Below the pieces are notes generated by a model that was given only the letters and a program-made list of their open reading frames with translations, ran no database searches and had not been told where the DNA came from. From contig NZ_JAHVAP010000010.1 of NCBI RefSeq assembly GCF_024721155.1, positions 124,001-188,000 of the forward strand: a stretch of 64,000 bases of DNA, in the 5' to 3' direction. The translations under genes were made by a program, and so were the position numbers. This document shows, piece by piece, positions 31,722 to 41,339 of this stretch (position 1 is its first letter; the number at the start of each line of letters is the position of its first letter). The DNA is from Mucilaginibacter phenanthrenivorans (GTDB taxonomy: Bacteria; Bacteroidota; Bacteroidia; Sphingobacteriales; Sphingobacteriaceae).

Positions 31722-32300
31722 ATGGATAACTCTTTTGCAACAATAGCAAGCATTATAAAAAACCGCCGAACTGTTAAGGCTCAAGCAATGAATGGTAACA
31801 AAGTTCCCAATGGACATATCGCAGCGTTGCTTGAATTGGCTAACTGGGCGCCAACGCATGGCTTTACCGAACCATGGAGATTTATAGTTTATGAAAATCC
31901 CCCGGAGTTTTGCGCGCAACATGCCGAGCTTTATAAACAAAACAGTATGGGGGATAACTTTAACCCAACTGTTTATGATAACTTACAACACCAGGGAGAT
32001 AAGGCATCGCATGTAGTAGTAGCAGTGATGAAGCGCGGCGATCTGCCTAAAATTCCTCAGTTTGAGGAAATTGCTGCGGCGTCATGTGCCATACAAAATA
32101 TGCTTTTAGGTGCAACTGCTTTAAATATTGCTTCGTTCTGGAGTACCGGTGGCATGTCGCTCAGGCCGTTCTTTAAAGAGTTTTTGGGCTTTGGAGAGGA
32201 GGATGCAATAATGGGGGTGCTGTATTTTGGTTATGCCGATGAATATCCGGAAGGGAAAAGAAATACCGAAATTGAAGAAAAAATTAACTGGGTTAAATAA
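31722..32300 (+). CDS. Nitroreductase family protein
   Basis: Protein of 192 aa with the flavin-dependent nitroreductase fold: IIKNRRTVKAQAMNG, then ALLELANWAPTHGFTEPWRF, a central helical part, AAASCAIQNMLLGATALNIA and FGEEDAIMGVLYFGYADEYP. Of the YdjA-like small single-domain type, FMN- and NAD(P)H-dependent; physiological substrate unknown. Single gene with its own promoter. Confidence 0.88.
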   Translation: MDNSFATIASIIKNRRTVKAQAMNGNKVPNGHIAALLELANWAPTHGFTEPWRFIVYENPPEFCAQHAELYKQNSMGDNFNPTVYDNLQHQGDKASHVVVAVMKRGDLPKIPQFEEIAAASCAIQNMLLGATALNIASFWSTGGMSLRPFFKEFLGFGEEDAIMGVLYFGYADEYPEGKRNTEIEEKINWVK

Positions 32301-32526
32301 TAATTAAACTTTTTTTCAGTTTACAATAAATAGCATTTGTATTAAAATATTAAATGAAAACTTAATATTTAGCTATATTATTGTTTATTAAAGGTGTTTT
32401 TATTAATTATTAAATAAAAAGATCTTTAATGAAAAAATTGTAAAAAGTGGCGAAAAATCAGAACCTAATTCTGTTTTTTAACGTAAAAACGGCCACTAAT
32501 TGATTATTGATTTTAACTGGTAAAGA

Positions 32527-33312
32527 ATGAAGAAACGTGTTGGCGGTTTTACAGGAATTTTATTGATCCTCGCAATTACTACTATTAGCTGGAAAAGCGC
32601 TAATCCAATCAAAAATAACTTCGATTTCAGGAATGGCTTATCCGCCAGGCAATTACTCGAAAAATACGTTTCAAACATTTATGAAGCAGGCCATCTGCAG
32701 GCATCGGGTTTGGAATTTAATGTTTTTTACAAGGCAGTTACCGGCTTCATGAATCTAAAAGCTTCAAATAAGCTGCCGCAAACTAGCTCAATATTAACGG
32801 TTATTGATCTAACAAAATCAAGCCAAGAAAAGCGTATGTGGATCATCGATATGATCGATGATGCATTGGTTTTAAATACCTGGGTGGCTCATGGCCATGG
32901 AAGTGGTGACGATATGGCTACAGCATTCTCAAACAGGATTGACTCTCACCAAAGCAGTCTTGGCTTTTATATCACTGATGACGTTTACTATGGTAAAAAT
33001 GGCCGGTCGTTGCGCTTGGATGGTATGGATGCCGGTTTTAACTCAAATGCACGTGAGCGGGCGATAGTGGTTCATGGCGCCGATTATGTTGGTGAGAATG
33101 CAATAGGAATGTTAGGCAGGCTTGGGCGTAGTTATGGTTGCCCTGCAGTACCGCTTGACGTTGCCGAGCAGGTTATCAACACTATAAAAGATAAAACAGT
33201 AATGTTTATTAATGGTAACGATGACCGTTATAGCTCGATATTTTTGGATGAGGATATGGCAGCAAACTACATTTTTCCTGATTCAAATCATGCCGTAATG
33301 GCAAGCCTGTAA
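32527..33312 (+). CDS. L,D-transpeptidase-like murein protein (YkuD_2 type)
   Basis: Protein of 261 aa with an N-terminal signal/anchor (MKKRVGGFTGILLILAITTI). The catalytic part has WVAHGHGSGDDMATAFSN, IVVHGADYVGEN and GRSYGCPAVPLDVAEQVI, the His and Cys motif of the murein L,D-transpeptidase catalytic-domain family. It likely modifies peptidoglycan cross-links or lipoprotein anchoring in the periplasm. A second L,D-transpeptidase gene lies downstream in the opposite direction. About 220 bp of AT-rich DNA precedes it. Confidence 0.85.
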   Translation: MKKRVGGFTGILLILAITTISWKSANPIKNNFDFRNGLSARQLLEKYVSNIYEAGHLQASGLEFNVFYKAVTGFMNLKASNKLPQTSSILTVIDLTKSSQEKRMWIIDMIDDALVLNTWVAHGHGSGDDMATAFSNRIDSHQSSLGFYITDDVYYGKNGRSLRLDGMDAGFNSNARERAIVVHGADYVGENAIGMLGRLGRSYGCPAVPLDVAEQVINTIKDKTVMFINGNDDRYSSIFLDEDMAANYIFPDSNHAVMASL

Positions 33313-33372
33313 ATTATACGGCACTAATTCACTCGAATTAACCAACATCGGTTTGTGAAATCTGTGTCTCTA

Positions 33373-34941
33373 TCAATTTGTTCCGTAGGTATTAACCCTG
33401 GTAGCCGGATGCAAGAATTTTTGCAGGTGCTCATACAACACAATATCTTGTCCGTACACATCATTTCTGAACTGTAATGCGCCTGTTTCGTCGGCCCAAC
33501 AGGTTACGTAGGTAATATAAACAGGAACTTTCTTTGGCAGATTCATATCCGACGGGTCGGGATTATTGTCATCCATGTCTTTTACTATTTCGTCATAACG
33601 TTCACCGGGCCCAAATAAATTTAACGCAAGCGCCTTAGGATCCCCCAGGCGCACGCATCCATGACTAACCGCGCGCATTTTTCTCAAAAACGCCGACTTG
33701 GCAGGTGTATCATGTAAATAAACGTTACTTCTGTTTTTAAAAAGGAATTTTATTTTGCCCAATGAATTATCCTCGCCCGGTTGTTGTTTAAACTCAAATG
33801 GGGAATTATCCTTGGTAACCTTAGTCCAATCTATTTCTTCCGGGTTGCCAACCAGTTTGCCGTTTTTATAAACATTAATGCCTTTATTGGCTAAATAAAA
33901 ACGGTCGTCCGCAGCTTCTTTCAAGATTTCCTTGCTGGCAATGCTTTGCGGGATATTCCAAACTGGGTTAACCTCCACATAATTAATTACGCTATTTAAT
34001 AAGGGCGTCTCGTGCTCGTTAGGATTATCAACCTTGCACGTATCATTGTATGCAGCAAGATTATTAGCATTATCCATATTGCGACCCTGGCCAACACACA
34101 CCTTCATTTTCAACACCGATTTGCCGCTATCTATTACGTTAAGGAAAAAATCAGGGATGTTTACAATAACATATTTGTCTTCGGCAGGTTTATTCTTCCA
34201 TCTTAACCGTTCAAGGTTAACCAGCAATATGCGTTTGCTCTCCTCGCCCGATCTGCCCGGAGCCTCATATTTTTCGCTTAGGGCTTTTTGCAGTGCCTTA
34301 TATTGCGGGTCCTTAGGTTGGATGCTGTCTAAATAACTCTGCATGTTATTAATATGGAAAACATGCAGCATGCCCAGGCTATCCGGCCTTTTGGTTGTTA
34401 AAAAATAGCGTTGATAAATAAGCTTTGGGTTAACTACACCATATTCCAAAGCGTTTGAATAGTTAATCAACGAGTTAGCGGCGCTGATCTCTATCTCGGC
34501 TATATCATGATAGATCTCATCGATGCTTTTTGTTTTGCTCTTGTTGTTAAAGTTGTAAACCAGCTCCCTCAGCCGCTCTCCATCAAATATAGATGGGTCA
34601 AGGCCGTGCTCATCGGCTTTAAAGCAATAGTCGGATACAGTTAGCAAATCATTGTTAAACAAATGATCCATTACTATTTCAGGCTTGTAATGATTTTTTC
34701 GATAGTAATCGGCTATAAAATCGGCGTGTTTAAGCTTTGATCGTTCCTGCGAGAACACTTTTTTGAAAACTACTGCAAAAGCGTGCGGACTATAGTCCTG
34801 GTAAACTTTATTGTGTGTCTTCTTGAAAAAAAAGGTAGCAGTCTCGTCGCGCTTTTTTTTACAGCTTTGAAATGTGATAAGTATGGCAGCAAGAATTAGC
34901 AATGGGCTGGCAATTCTTCTTACCGGGGCAAATTTAATCAT
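33373..34941 (-). CDS. L,D-transpeptidase (YcbB-like, lipoprotein)
   Basis: Protein of 522 aa with a lipoprotein signal (LLILAAILITFQSC). A helical scaffold domain (about 60-280) is followed by the YkuD catalytic domain: YVIVNIPDFFLNVIDSGKSV, VNPVWNIPQSIASKEI, YLHDTPAKSAFLRKMRAVSH and GCVRLGDPKALALNLFG. The SHGCVRL cysteine is the nucleophile. It forms 3-3 cross-links in peptidoglycan, like YcbB/LdtD. Convergent with the other L,D-transpeptidase gene. Confidence 0.9.
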   Translation of the reverse strand: MIKFAPVRRIASPLLILAAILITFQSCKKKRDETATFFFKKTHNKVYQDYSPHAFAVVFKKVFSQERSKLKHADFIADYYRKNHYKPEIVMDHLFNNDLLTVSDYCFKADEHGLDPSIFDGERLRELVYNFNNKSKTKSIDEIYHDIAEIEISAANSLINYSNALEYGVVNPKLIYQRYFLTTKRPDSLGMLHVFHINNMQSYLDSIQPKDPQYKALQKALSEKYEAPGRSGEESKRILLVNLERLRWKNKPAEDKYVIVNIPDFFLNVIDSGKSVLKMKVCVGQGRNMDNANNLAAYNDTCKVDNPNEHETPLLNSVINYVEVNPVWNIPQSIASKEILKEAADDRFYLANKGINVYKNGKLVGNPEEIDWTKVTKDNSPFEFKQQPGEDNSLGKIKFLFKNRSNVYLHDTPAKSAFLRKMRAVSHGCVRLGDPKALALNLFGPGERYDEIVKDMDDNNPDPSDMNLPKKVPVYITYVTCWADETGALQFRNDVYGQDIVLYEHLQKFLHPATRVNTYGTN

Positions 34942-35011
34942 AGTGTTAATGGCCTCAAAGGTAAGGCATTATTAGCAATTTTGGCGGAACTACTTGATAA
35001 TAGATTTTTGT

Positions 35012-35019
35012 TAATTTTG
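35012..35019 (+). promoter_or_regulatory. -7 promoter box (TAATTTTG) of the GH26 gene
   Basis: TAnnTTTG match 29 bp upstream of the ATG. Confidence 0.4.
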
Positions 35020-35048
35020 AACATCTATTGATAATCTGATAAAAAAGC

Positions 35049-36068
35049 ATGCCAACTAAAAAATATTTCGTTCTGATTTTAATATTGTTCATAAGTATTT
35101 ACGTCAATGCACAAAATCAACGTCCTGTAAATGAGAATGCAACTGCCGGAGTTAAAAAAACACTAAACTTTTTGTATAGTATAAAAGGCAGGTATATTTT
35201 ATCCGGACAACAAAATTATAACAGCGACAGGAATGTATTTTCAGACAGTGCGAAAAATATTAGCGGCAAATACCCCGCAGTATGGGGAAGCGATTTTATG
35301 AATTGGGGCGATAAGGACCTTGGGCCGCAGATAGTAGAGGAAGCGATAAGGAAATCGAAAGAGGGATATTTGGTAACACTCATGTGGCATGAAGGAAAGC
35401 CAACGGACGACCCTCCGTATGACTTTGAAAAAAATGTAAAGGGCAAAATGACTGATGCACAGTGGAATGAATTGACCACACCAGGCACCGATCTTAATAA
35501 AAAATGGCTCGCACAAATTGATGTAATAGCAGGTTATTTGAAACAACTTAGGGACGCAGGCGTAACTGTTTTATGGCGCCCTTACCACGAAATGAATGGC
35601 GTTTGGTTTTGGTGGGGAAACAGGAAGGGTGAGAATGGCATTGCTAAATTATGGAAGATGATGTATGACAGGTATACCAATTACTTCCATTTGAACAACT
35701 TGCTGTGGATTTGGGGCGCAAATGGCCTGCGCGACATCCCTTACGATGAGGCTTATGATTACAGGGACTATTACCCTGGTGCTAACTACGTTGATATTTT
35801 AGGCGCTGATGTTTACCACTTTGATTACGAGCAAAAAGATTATAACGACTTACTTGCCCTGGCCAATGGAAAACCAATAGCGTTGACGGAAACTGGCGAG
35901 CTGCCCAAAGCCGAGATATTAAAGGTACAACCTCAATGGGCTTGGTTTATGGTTTGGACGAGTTGGCTTTGGACTGATAATACCCACGATAGAGTACGGG
36001 AGATCTACAACCTGCCGCAAACGCTCAGTCATGACGAGGCGAAGGCAATGATGGACAAATTAAAATAA
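35049..36068 (+). CDS. Glycoside hydrolase family 26 (beta-mannanase type)
   Basis: Protein of 339 aa with a signal peptide (MPTKKYFVLILILFISIYVNAQ). GH26 features: GRYILSGQQNYNSD near the start, the acid/base Glu in LWRPYHEMNGVWFWWG and the nucleophile Glu in PIALTETGELP. It probably cleaves beta-1,4-mannan outside the cytoplasm. The next gene (DinB-like) starts 5 bp after the stop, so they may be co-transcribed although not obviously related. Confidence 0.9.
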   Translation: MPTKKYFVLILILFISIYVNAQNQRPVNENATAGVKKTLNFLYSIKGRYILSGQQNYNSDRNVFSDSAKNISGKYPAVWGSDFMNWGDKDLGPQIVEEAIRKSKEGYLVTLMWHEGKPTDDPPYDFEKNVKGKMTDAQWNELTTPGTDLNKKWLAQIDVIAGYLKQLRDAGVTVLWRPYHEMNGVWFWWGNRKGENGIAKLWKMMYDRYTNYFHLNNLLWIWGANGLRDIPYDEAYDYRDYYPGANYVDILGADVYHFDYEQKDYNDLLALANGKPIALTETGELPKAEILKVQPQWAWFMVWTSWLWTDNTHDRVREIYNLPQTLSHDEAKAMMDKLK

Positions 36069-36073
36069 TTGCT

Positions 36074-36613
36074 ATGAATAAACCGGAAGTTTGGTTACGT
36101 GGGCCGCTTGATAATATACCTGGTTTGCTGCAACCAGTAGCTCACGCCCTGTTACAGGCCCGCGAAGAGATCAATGCTTTAATGGATGGCTTTCCTGAAG
36201 CATTGCTGTGGGAGAAATTGTCTGGCATGGCATCCCCGGGTTTTCACCTGCAGCACCTTGCAGGCGTATTAAACAGGCTGTTTACCTATGCAAAAGGCGA
36301 ACAACTAAACAGACAACAATTAACCGAGCTGGCTCTGGAAGGGCACCCACCGAAAGGAGAATATAATACGAACACCTTTATTGAATTATTTAACAAGCAG
36401 GTTGATGATTGCCTTATTCAGCTTGCAAATGCTGACGAATTAACGCTGACGGACAGCAGGGGAGTGGGCCGGGCAAAATTGCCATCAACGATTATTGGGT
36501 TGTACGTACACGCCGCCGAACATACCATGAGGCATACCGGGCAACTACTTGTTACTGTAAAGGTACTGGTAGAAAAATACCAGGACGATGTAGATTCCCG
36601 GCTTATTACTTAG
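36074..36613 (+). CDS. DinB-like four-helix protein
   Basis: Protein of 179 aa of the DinB/DinB_2 superfamily. It has histidines in the expected places for a metal site (FHLQHLAGVLNRL near residue 60, then YVHAAEHTMRHTGQLL near 145-160). Helical throughout, cytosolic. Members include thiol-dependent transferases and hydrolases, but most have no known reaction. Follows the GH26 gene with a 5-bp gap. Confidence 0.85.
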   Translation: MNKPEVWLRGPLDNIPGLLQPVAHALLQAREEINALMDGFPEALLWEKLSGMASPGFHLQHLAGVLNRLFTYAKGEQLNRQQLTELALEGHPPKGEYNTNTFIELFNKQVDDCLIQLANADELTLTDSRGVGRAKLPSTIIGLYVHAAEHTMRHTGQLLVTVKVLVEKYQDDVDSRLIT

Positions 36614-37548
36614 CGTCTTCCCCGCCATTGGGCCGCAAAAGATAACTCAGGTGGCAAAGTCATTTGTAAATTTCTAAAAGCGATGCTCCACGCCGGCCAG
36701 TACAAAGAGTACATCACCCGGCCCGCAAACAGATCGCTCCACATTATTAAAACTCACCTTGCAAGCGCCATCATTGCAGGCTAATTTTTTGCAAAGCATC
36801 CGCTACTGTCGGTGTCAATGCTCATCGATCAAAGAAATTATCAGCCTTAATCGCTAAACGTTTCCCGAATTTAATTTCTGTATGACAGATACATTTTGAA
36901 CCCCAATTGGCTGCAGCGCTATGGCATAACGAGGTTTTTGCAAAAGAGCGCCAAGCTTTAGTTTGTGTCCAAATTTTTTGAACAGGTACGTCAATAGTAA
37001 TAGAATCATAAATTTAGATTTATTTATTAGTTTTTTAAATTTTATCCGCTGAAATAATTAAGCAAGAGAACCCAGTTTCAATCCGCACATTCTTTATGAT
37101 CTCTGTGTTAAATAATTACTCACAAGAGACATTTGGAAGACAGGAGAAATCCTGAACCTTTTTTTTAGCTTAATTAACATTTACACGTCATTACTGCAAC
37201 TTCAACAAAAATTGCCCGGCAAAAGCCATCAGCAATCTTCCAAATAAAAGCAGCCCAACACCCATTTCTGAATGAGACAATATGCCGAAAAAGCAACCTT
37301 AGAAATAACTCTGCCAGGGCAAATGCTATCTCACAGGAGGCACCTTCCGTCAAATTTTAACGCGTGTAATCTTCATTTTTTCACCATATTTATTTAAAAT
37401 TAGTTTTATCCATTAAATAGTAATTTTATACTTCAAAAAAAGCGCGACAGCCACCTGGGGTTATTGTGACAATATTTTATAATTCAATAACTTGTACGTT
37501 TAACTTTATAAATAAGATGTGTTTAGTCCGATACATTTGACAATAATA
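36614..37548. other. Long intergenic region with decayed sequence
   Basis: About 930 bp without an intact gene on either strand. Its left part contains a recognisable cupin C-terminal fragment on the minus strand; the rest is AT-rich with no assigned function. Confidence 0.6.
36674..36799 (-). pseudogene. Cupin-domain C-terminal remnant
   Basis: A 41-codon frame on the minus strand reads ... VSFNNVERSVCGPGDVLFVL, then AGVEHRF and a stop, a typical end of a small cupin protein (the GDVLFVPAGVEHRF pattern). An in-frame stop lies two codons upstream of the first Met, and no cupin N-terminal half was recognised, so this looks like a decayed gene. Confidence 0.5.
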
Positions 37549-38016
37549 ATGGGCAAGGGAAATATTAACGATTTAATGAAATTTATGCTGCCTTACCCGG
37601 ATAGCGTAAAGGCTGCTGCTCTATGGCTAAGAGCGTTTGTTTGGGACCTGTACCCCGAAACCAATGAACTTATTTACGACAACTATAATGCAGTGGCTTT
37701 CGGCTGGTCGCCTACGGATAAAGCGGGAGATGTGTTTTGCAGCATAGCTGTTTGCAGCGATCATGTGAACTTCGGCTTCAACCGGGGTGTGGATTTTCCC
37801 GATCCGCAAAAAGTTTTAATCGGCAATGGCAGCCAATACCGTTATTTAAGGGTAAGGGACAAGGACGATTTTCCTGAAGAATATATGAAGCAGTTACTTC
37901 AGTTAGCTTATGAAAACTCGGTGGCCAGACAAAAGCCTGTAAAAAAACAAATAACAGGCGAAACCATAGTTAAATCGATTTCGCCTGTTAAAAGGAGGCC
38001 GGGTATTAGAGACTAG
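37549..38016 (+). CDS. DUF1801-type protein
   Basis: 155 aa from the ATG at 37549 (MGKGNINDLMKFMLPYPDSV). The YdhG/DUF1801-like fold is suggested by LWLRAFVWDLYPETNELIYD, NAVAFGWSPTDKAGDVFCSI and RYLRVRDKDDFPEEYMKQL. Cytosolic, with no known reaction. Its last codons (GIRD, stop) run into a dispersed ATTAGAGACTAG repeat, so the original C-terminus may have been changed. Confidence 0.7.
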   Translation: MGKGNINDLMKFMLPYPDSVKAAALWLRAFVWDLYPETNELIYDNYNAVAFGWSPTDKAGDVFCSIAVCSDHVNFGFNRGVDFPDPQKVLIGNGSQYRYLRVRDKDDFPEEYMKQLLQLAYENSVARQKPVKKQITGETIVKSISPVKRRPGIRD

Positions 38017-38097
38017 TTTATTGGAGACTAGAGATTAGGTCTTGTCCTCCGGCTATAACTGTAGTGGAGATTAGAGACTGGTTGATTGGAGATTAGT
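38005..38097. repeat. Degenerate GGAGATTAGAGACT repeats (copy group 1)
   Basis: At least four variants of GGAGA(C/T)TAGAGA(C/T)TAG between the DUF1801 and C1 peptidase genes. Related sequence occurs at 44607-44635 and 52351-52367. Confidence 0.6.
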
Positions 38098-38142
38098 TCT
38101 GGTCTTTTGGCTATGATCCATGAACCATCAACTATGAACCTT

Positions 38143-38913
38143 TTAGTCTACACTGCTAATCGTCCAAAAGTCATCTGCTAAGTTAGTATCAGTAATATAG
38201 GCGTAGGGCATGTAAAAATATCCCTGTAACCCCCAGTTACTTCCCCAGCTATTACGAACGATAAAAGCTTTTTTTGCATCATCATAACCTACTGCCATTA
38301 CTGCATGTCCGCCTACTACACTTTCGTTTTTCCCGGGCATAGCTAATACGCCGGTTTTTGCCACCACATCGCCCTCGAAGCTTTGATAAACCGTAAAACC
38401 AAAAACGAATGGGCTGCCAGATGCCAGGCATGTCTTCAATTCATTTATAGCGGTATTGTTAAGGCGGGTATATTGTATGGCTTTATTTTTTAATGCTTTA
38501 GTATATAAGGCTTTTTTGGGTTTTGCCGCAAATTTGGTAATGATATAGGGCCAAAGTACTTCATCGCAAACGCCTTGTGTAGCTACAGATTTAACACCGT
38601 CACGTATCTGTGCGCCGCTGTCAACTTTAACATGTCCTTCCAATACACGCTCATTGTAATAAATGAACAATCGCGAGGGGTTAAATGATGGTAGTTTTTG
38701 TTTAAGCAATTCAAACTGGAAAGCGCCTGCAATTGCGTTTGCCGTGCACGATCCTAACTGACCCTGGTCATAAACAGGTGGGCATTGCGGGCGCAGATCA
38801 ACAGATTTTGGAACAGCCGTGGCTAATGCTGCCTGGCGTACAACGGAAAATTGCATGTCTCTATGGTCGGGAAGATCGGGGCTCCAGCCATAATGTTTGG
38901 TTTGCTGTATCAT
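38143..38913 (-). CDS. C1 (papain-like) cysteine protease
   Basis: 256 aa from the ATG at 38913 (MIQQTKHYGWSPDLPDHRDM). The longer start at 38949 adds 12 residues. C1A motifs: VYDQGQLGSCTANAIAGAF (catalytic Cys), ESVVGGHAVMAVGYDDAKK (His) and VRNSWGSNWGLQGYFYMPY (Asn). No signal peptide is visible, unlike most secreted papain-like enzymes, and the propeptide is very short. Substrate unknown. Confidence 0.88.
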   Translation of the reverse strand: MIQQTKHYGWSPDLPDHRDMQFSVVRQAALATAVPKSVDLRPQCPPVYDQGQLGSCTANAIAGAFQFELLKQKLPSFNPSRLFIYYNERVLEGHVKVDSGAQIRDGVKSVATQGVCDEVLWPYIITKFAAKPKKALYTKALKNKAIQYTRLNNTAINELKTCLASGSPFVFGFTVYQSFEGDVVAKTGVLAMPGKNESVVGGHAVMAVGYDDAKKAFIVRNSWGSNWGLQGYFYMPYAYITDTNLADDFWTISSVD

Positions 38914-39099
38914 TGTTTTAGGTTTAATTTCTACGGATAAAATTAACAAGTTAATCGCGAAAGGGTAAGCGTATTTTTACGTAATTTGATAAGTATTGGT
39001 ACTTATAATTAACAGAACAAAAGTGTGTAATGGTAAAATAAATAATGGCTTAATTTAAATGATCAATTTTACCTAAAATTACATCGCTATAAAACCACT

Positions 39100-40728
39100 A
39101 TGGATATTGACTTTAATAAGAACGAAGATATAAACAAGCAGCTTGTTTACGAGTTGAATACCCGGCTAAAAAAAGTTTACCAGGGCGGCGGCGAGAAGGC
39201 TGCAGCCAAACAAAAGGAAAAGGGTAAAATGCTAGCCCGCGAACGTATTGCTTACCTGCTGGATAAAAATAAACCCTGGCTGGAAGTGGGTGCCTTTGTG
39301 GCCGATGGCATGTATGCTGAGCATGGCGGCTGCCCCTCGGGTGGTGTGGTTTGCGGCATTGGTTATGTATCCGGACGGCAATGCGTGGTGGTTGCAAATG
39401 ACGCCACTGTAAAAGCCGGAGCGTGGTTCCCAATTACAGCCAAGAAAAACCTGCGTGCGCAGGAAATAGCGATGGAAAACCGCTTGCCGATTATTTATTT
39501 GGTGGATTCTGCCGGCGTTTTTCTGCCTTTGCAGGATGAGATCTTCCCTGATAAGGAACATTTTGGGCGCATCTTCCGCAATAATGCCATGATGAGCAGT
39601 ATGGGTATTATCCAGATTGCTGCTATTATGGGTTCATGCGTGGCAGGGGGCGCTTATTTACCCATCATGAGCGACGAGGCAATGATTGTGGAAGGCACGG
39701 GCTCGGTTTTCCTGGCAGGATCATACCTTGTAAAATCGGCGATAGGTGAGGATGTGGATAATGAAACACTTGGCGGGGCTACTACGCAATGTGAAATTTC
39801 GGGCGTGACCGATTATAAACACCCCAACGACAAAGCATGCCTCGATTCTATCCGCAATATAATGAGCATGATTGGTGATTTCCCAAAAGCTGGTTTTGAT
39901 AGGATAAAGGGAGCAGCCCCTAAATTTGATCCCCGGGATATTTACGGGATCTTGCCTACAAACCGGGATGCTGCTTATGATATGAACGATATTTTAAAAC
40001 GCCTGCTTGATAACTCTGAGTTGGAAGAATATAAGGCTGGTTATGGGCAATCAATTATCTGCGGTCTTGGCCGGATTGATGGCTGGGCAGTTGGTATTGT
40101 AGCCAATCAGCGTAAAGTGGTCAAATCAAAAAAGGGCGAGATGCAGTTTGGCGGCGTTATTTATTCCGATTCGGCAGATAAGGCCACCCGTTTTATTATG
40201 AATTGTAACCAAAAAAAGATCCCGTTGGTGTTCCTGCAGGATGTTACCGGATTTATGGTAGGCAGCAGGTCTGAACATGGCGGGATAATAAAGGACGGCG
40301 CTAAAATGGTGAATGCTGTAGCAAATTCTGTAGTGCCCAAGTTTACTATTGTGATTGGAAATTCATACGGTGCAGGTAATTATGCGATGTGTGGCAAGGC
40401 TTATGATCCAAGGTTAATCTATGCCTGGCCTACAGCTAAAATAGCTGTGATGGGTGGCTCACAGGCAGCAAAGGTACTTGTACAGATGCAGGCAGCCGGT
40501 TTAAAGGCTAAAGGCGAGGAAGTTGACCAGGAAAAGGAAGATGCATTGCTAAAGGAAACTACAGATCGGTACAATTCACAAACCACGCCCTATTATGCCT
40601 CGGCAAGGCTTTGGGTTGACGGAATTATCGATCCCCTTGAAACCCGTACAGTAATTTCCATGGGAATTGAGGCTGCAAATCATGCGCCAATTGAAAAGGC
40701 TTTTAATGTTGGGATAATACAGACCTGA
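39100..40728 (+). CDS. Acyl-CoA carboxylase beta subunit (carboxyltransferase)
   Basis: Protein of 542 aa of the propionyl-/methylcrotonyl-CoA carboxylase beta family. It transfers carboxyl from carboxybiotin to an acyl-CoA. Visible blocks: GKMLARERIAYLLDKNKPWL, LPIIYLVDSAGVFLPLQDEI, GSCVAGGAYLPIMSDEAMIV in the N-terminal half and IPLVFLQDVTGFMVGSRSEH, FTIVIGNSYGAGNYAMCGKA, AWPTAKIAVMGGSQAAKVL in the C-terminal half. The AVMGGSQA sequence and overall length fit methylcrotonyl-CoA carboxylase. The biotin subunit is not in the window. Confidence 0.9.
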   Translation: MDIDFNKNEDINKQLVYELNTRLKKVYQGGGEKAAAKQKEKGKMLARERIAYLLDKNKPWLEVGAFVADGMYAEHGGCPSGGVVCGIGYVSGRQCVVVANDATVKAGAWFPITAKKNLRAQEIAMENRLPIIYLVDSAGVFLPLQDEIFPDKEHFGRIFRNNAMMSSMGIIQIAAIMGSCVAGGAYLPIMSDEAMIVEGTGSVFLAGSYLVKSAIGEDVDNETLGGATTQCEISGVTDYKHPNDKACLDSIRNIMSMIGDFPKAGFDRIKGAAPKFDPRDIYGILPTNRDAAYDMNDILKRLLDNSELEEYKAGYGQSIICGLGRIDGWAVGIVANQRKVVKSKKGEMQFGGVIYSDSADKATRFIMNCNQKKIPLVFLQDVTGFMVGSRSEHGGIIKDGAKMVNAVANSVVPKFTIVIGNSYGAGNYAMCGKAYDPRLIYAWPTAKIAVMGGSQAAKVLVQMQAAGLKAKGEEVDQEKEDALLKETTDRYNSQTTPYYASARLWVDGIIDPLETRTVISMGIEAANHAPIEKAFNVGIIQT

Positions 40729-40757
40729 TGTGCGAATTTTTGATGTGCAGATGACCC

Positions 40758-41267
40758 TTGCAGACGGCTAATAATTATATTCATAAATCTTTAAAATCCC
40801 TAAATCCCGATCTCGTGAACGTAAACTATGATGAACTTATAATTGTTGCAGGTGGTGCTTTTTTAGCAGTGTTCGGTTTTGGTAAATGGAACGAATACAA
40901 AAAGATACTGGTCACCGGTAAAAGAGTTGAGGGTGTGGTCTTTGATATGGAAAATACCTCGGACATGACCAGCATTAGTTTCGATAACGACAGTTCTGGC
41001 AGAAACGGGCTTCATTACCCGATCATCAGGTATGTCACACTTGAAAAGGAGTGGGTAACTAAAAAGTATTCCATCGGAAGCAATCCATCACCCTACAATA
41101 TCGGTGACACGGTTAACATAGTTTACGATACTAACGATATTGAGCATTTTATAATAGATGATAACCAAAGCCGCTTCATTTGGCCAATTGTAATGATAGT
41201 TGGTGTTGCATTAATTGTGGGTGTAAGTATTTACTTTTTTATAAATCAATATCCGTCTTTGAGGTAA
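40758..41267 (+). CDS. DUF3592-like membrane protein
   Basis: Up to 169 aa. The start is uncertain: the frame opens with TTG at 40758 and no ATG is available before residue 73; a GTG near 40816 is another option. One N-terminal membrane span (LIIVAGGAFLAVFGF), a soluble beta-rich part with GKRVEGVVFDMEN and HYPIIRYVTLEKEW, and a C-terminal span (WPIVMIVGVALIVGVSIYFF) match DUF3592 layout. Function unknown. Confidence 0.7.
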   Translation: MQTANNYIHKSLKSLNPDLVNVNYDELIIVAGGAFLAVFGFGKWNEYKKILVTGKRVEGVVFDMENTSDMTSISFDNDSSGRNGLHYPIIRYVTLEKEWVTKKYSIGSNPSPYNIGDTVNIVYDTNDIEHFIIDDNQSRFIWPIVMIVGVALIVGVSIYFFINQYPSLR

Positions 41268-41339
41268 AGCAAGTTTTTTGATAGAAGCGATCTGTAAACT
41301 TCAACAGCATTTCTTTATAATAATTGCTACTTTAGGAAT

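Noticed and set aside
40751..40771. ATG at 40751 as start for the DUF3592-like gene
   Set aside because: It is in a different frame and ends after six codons.
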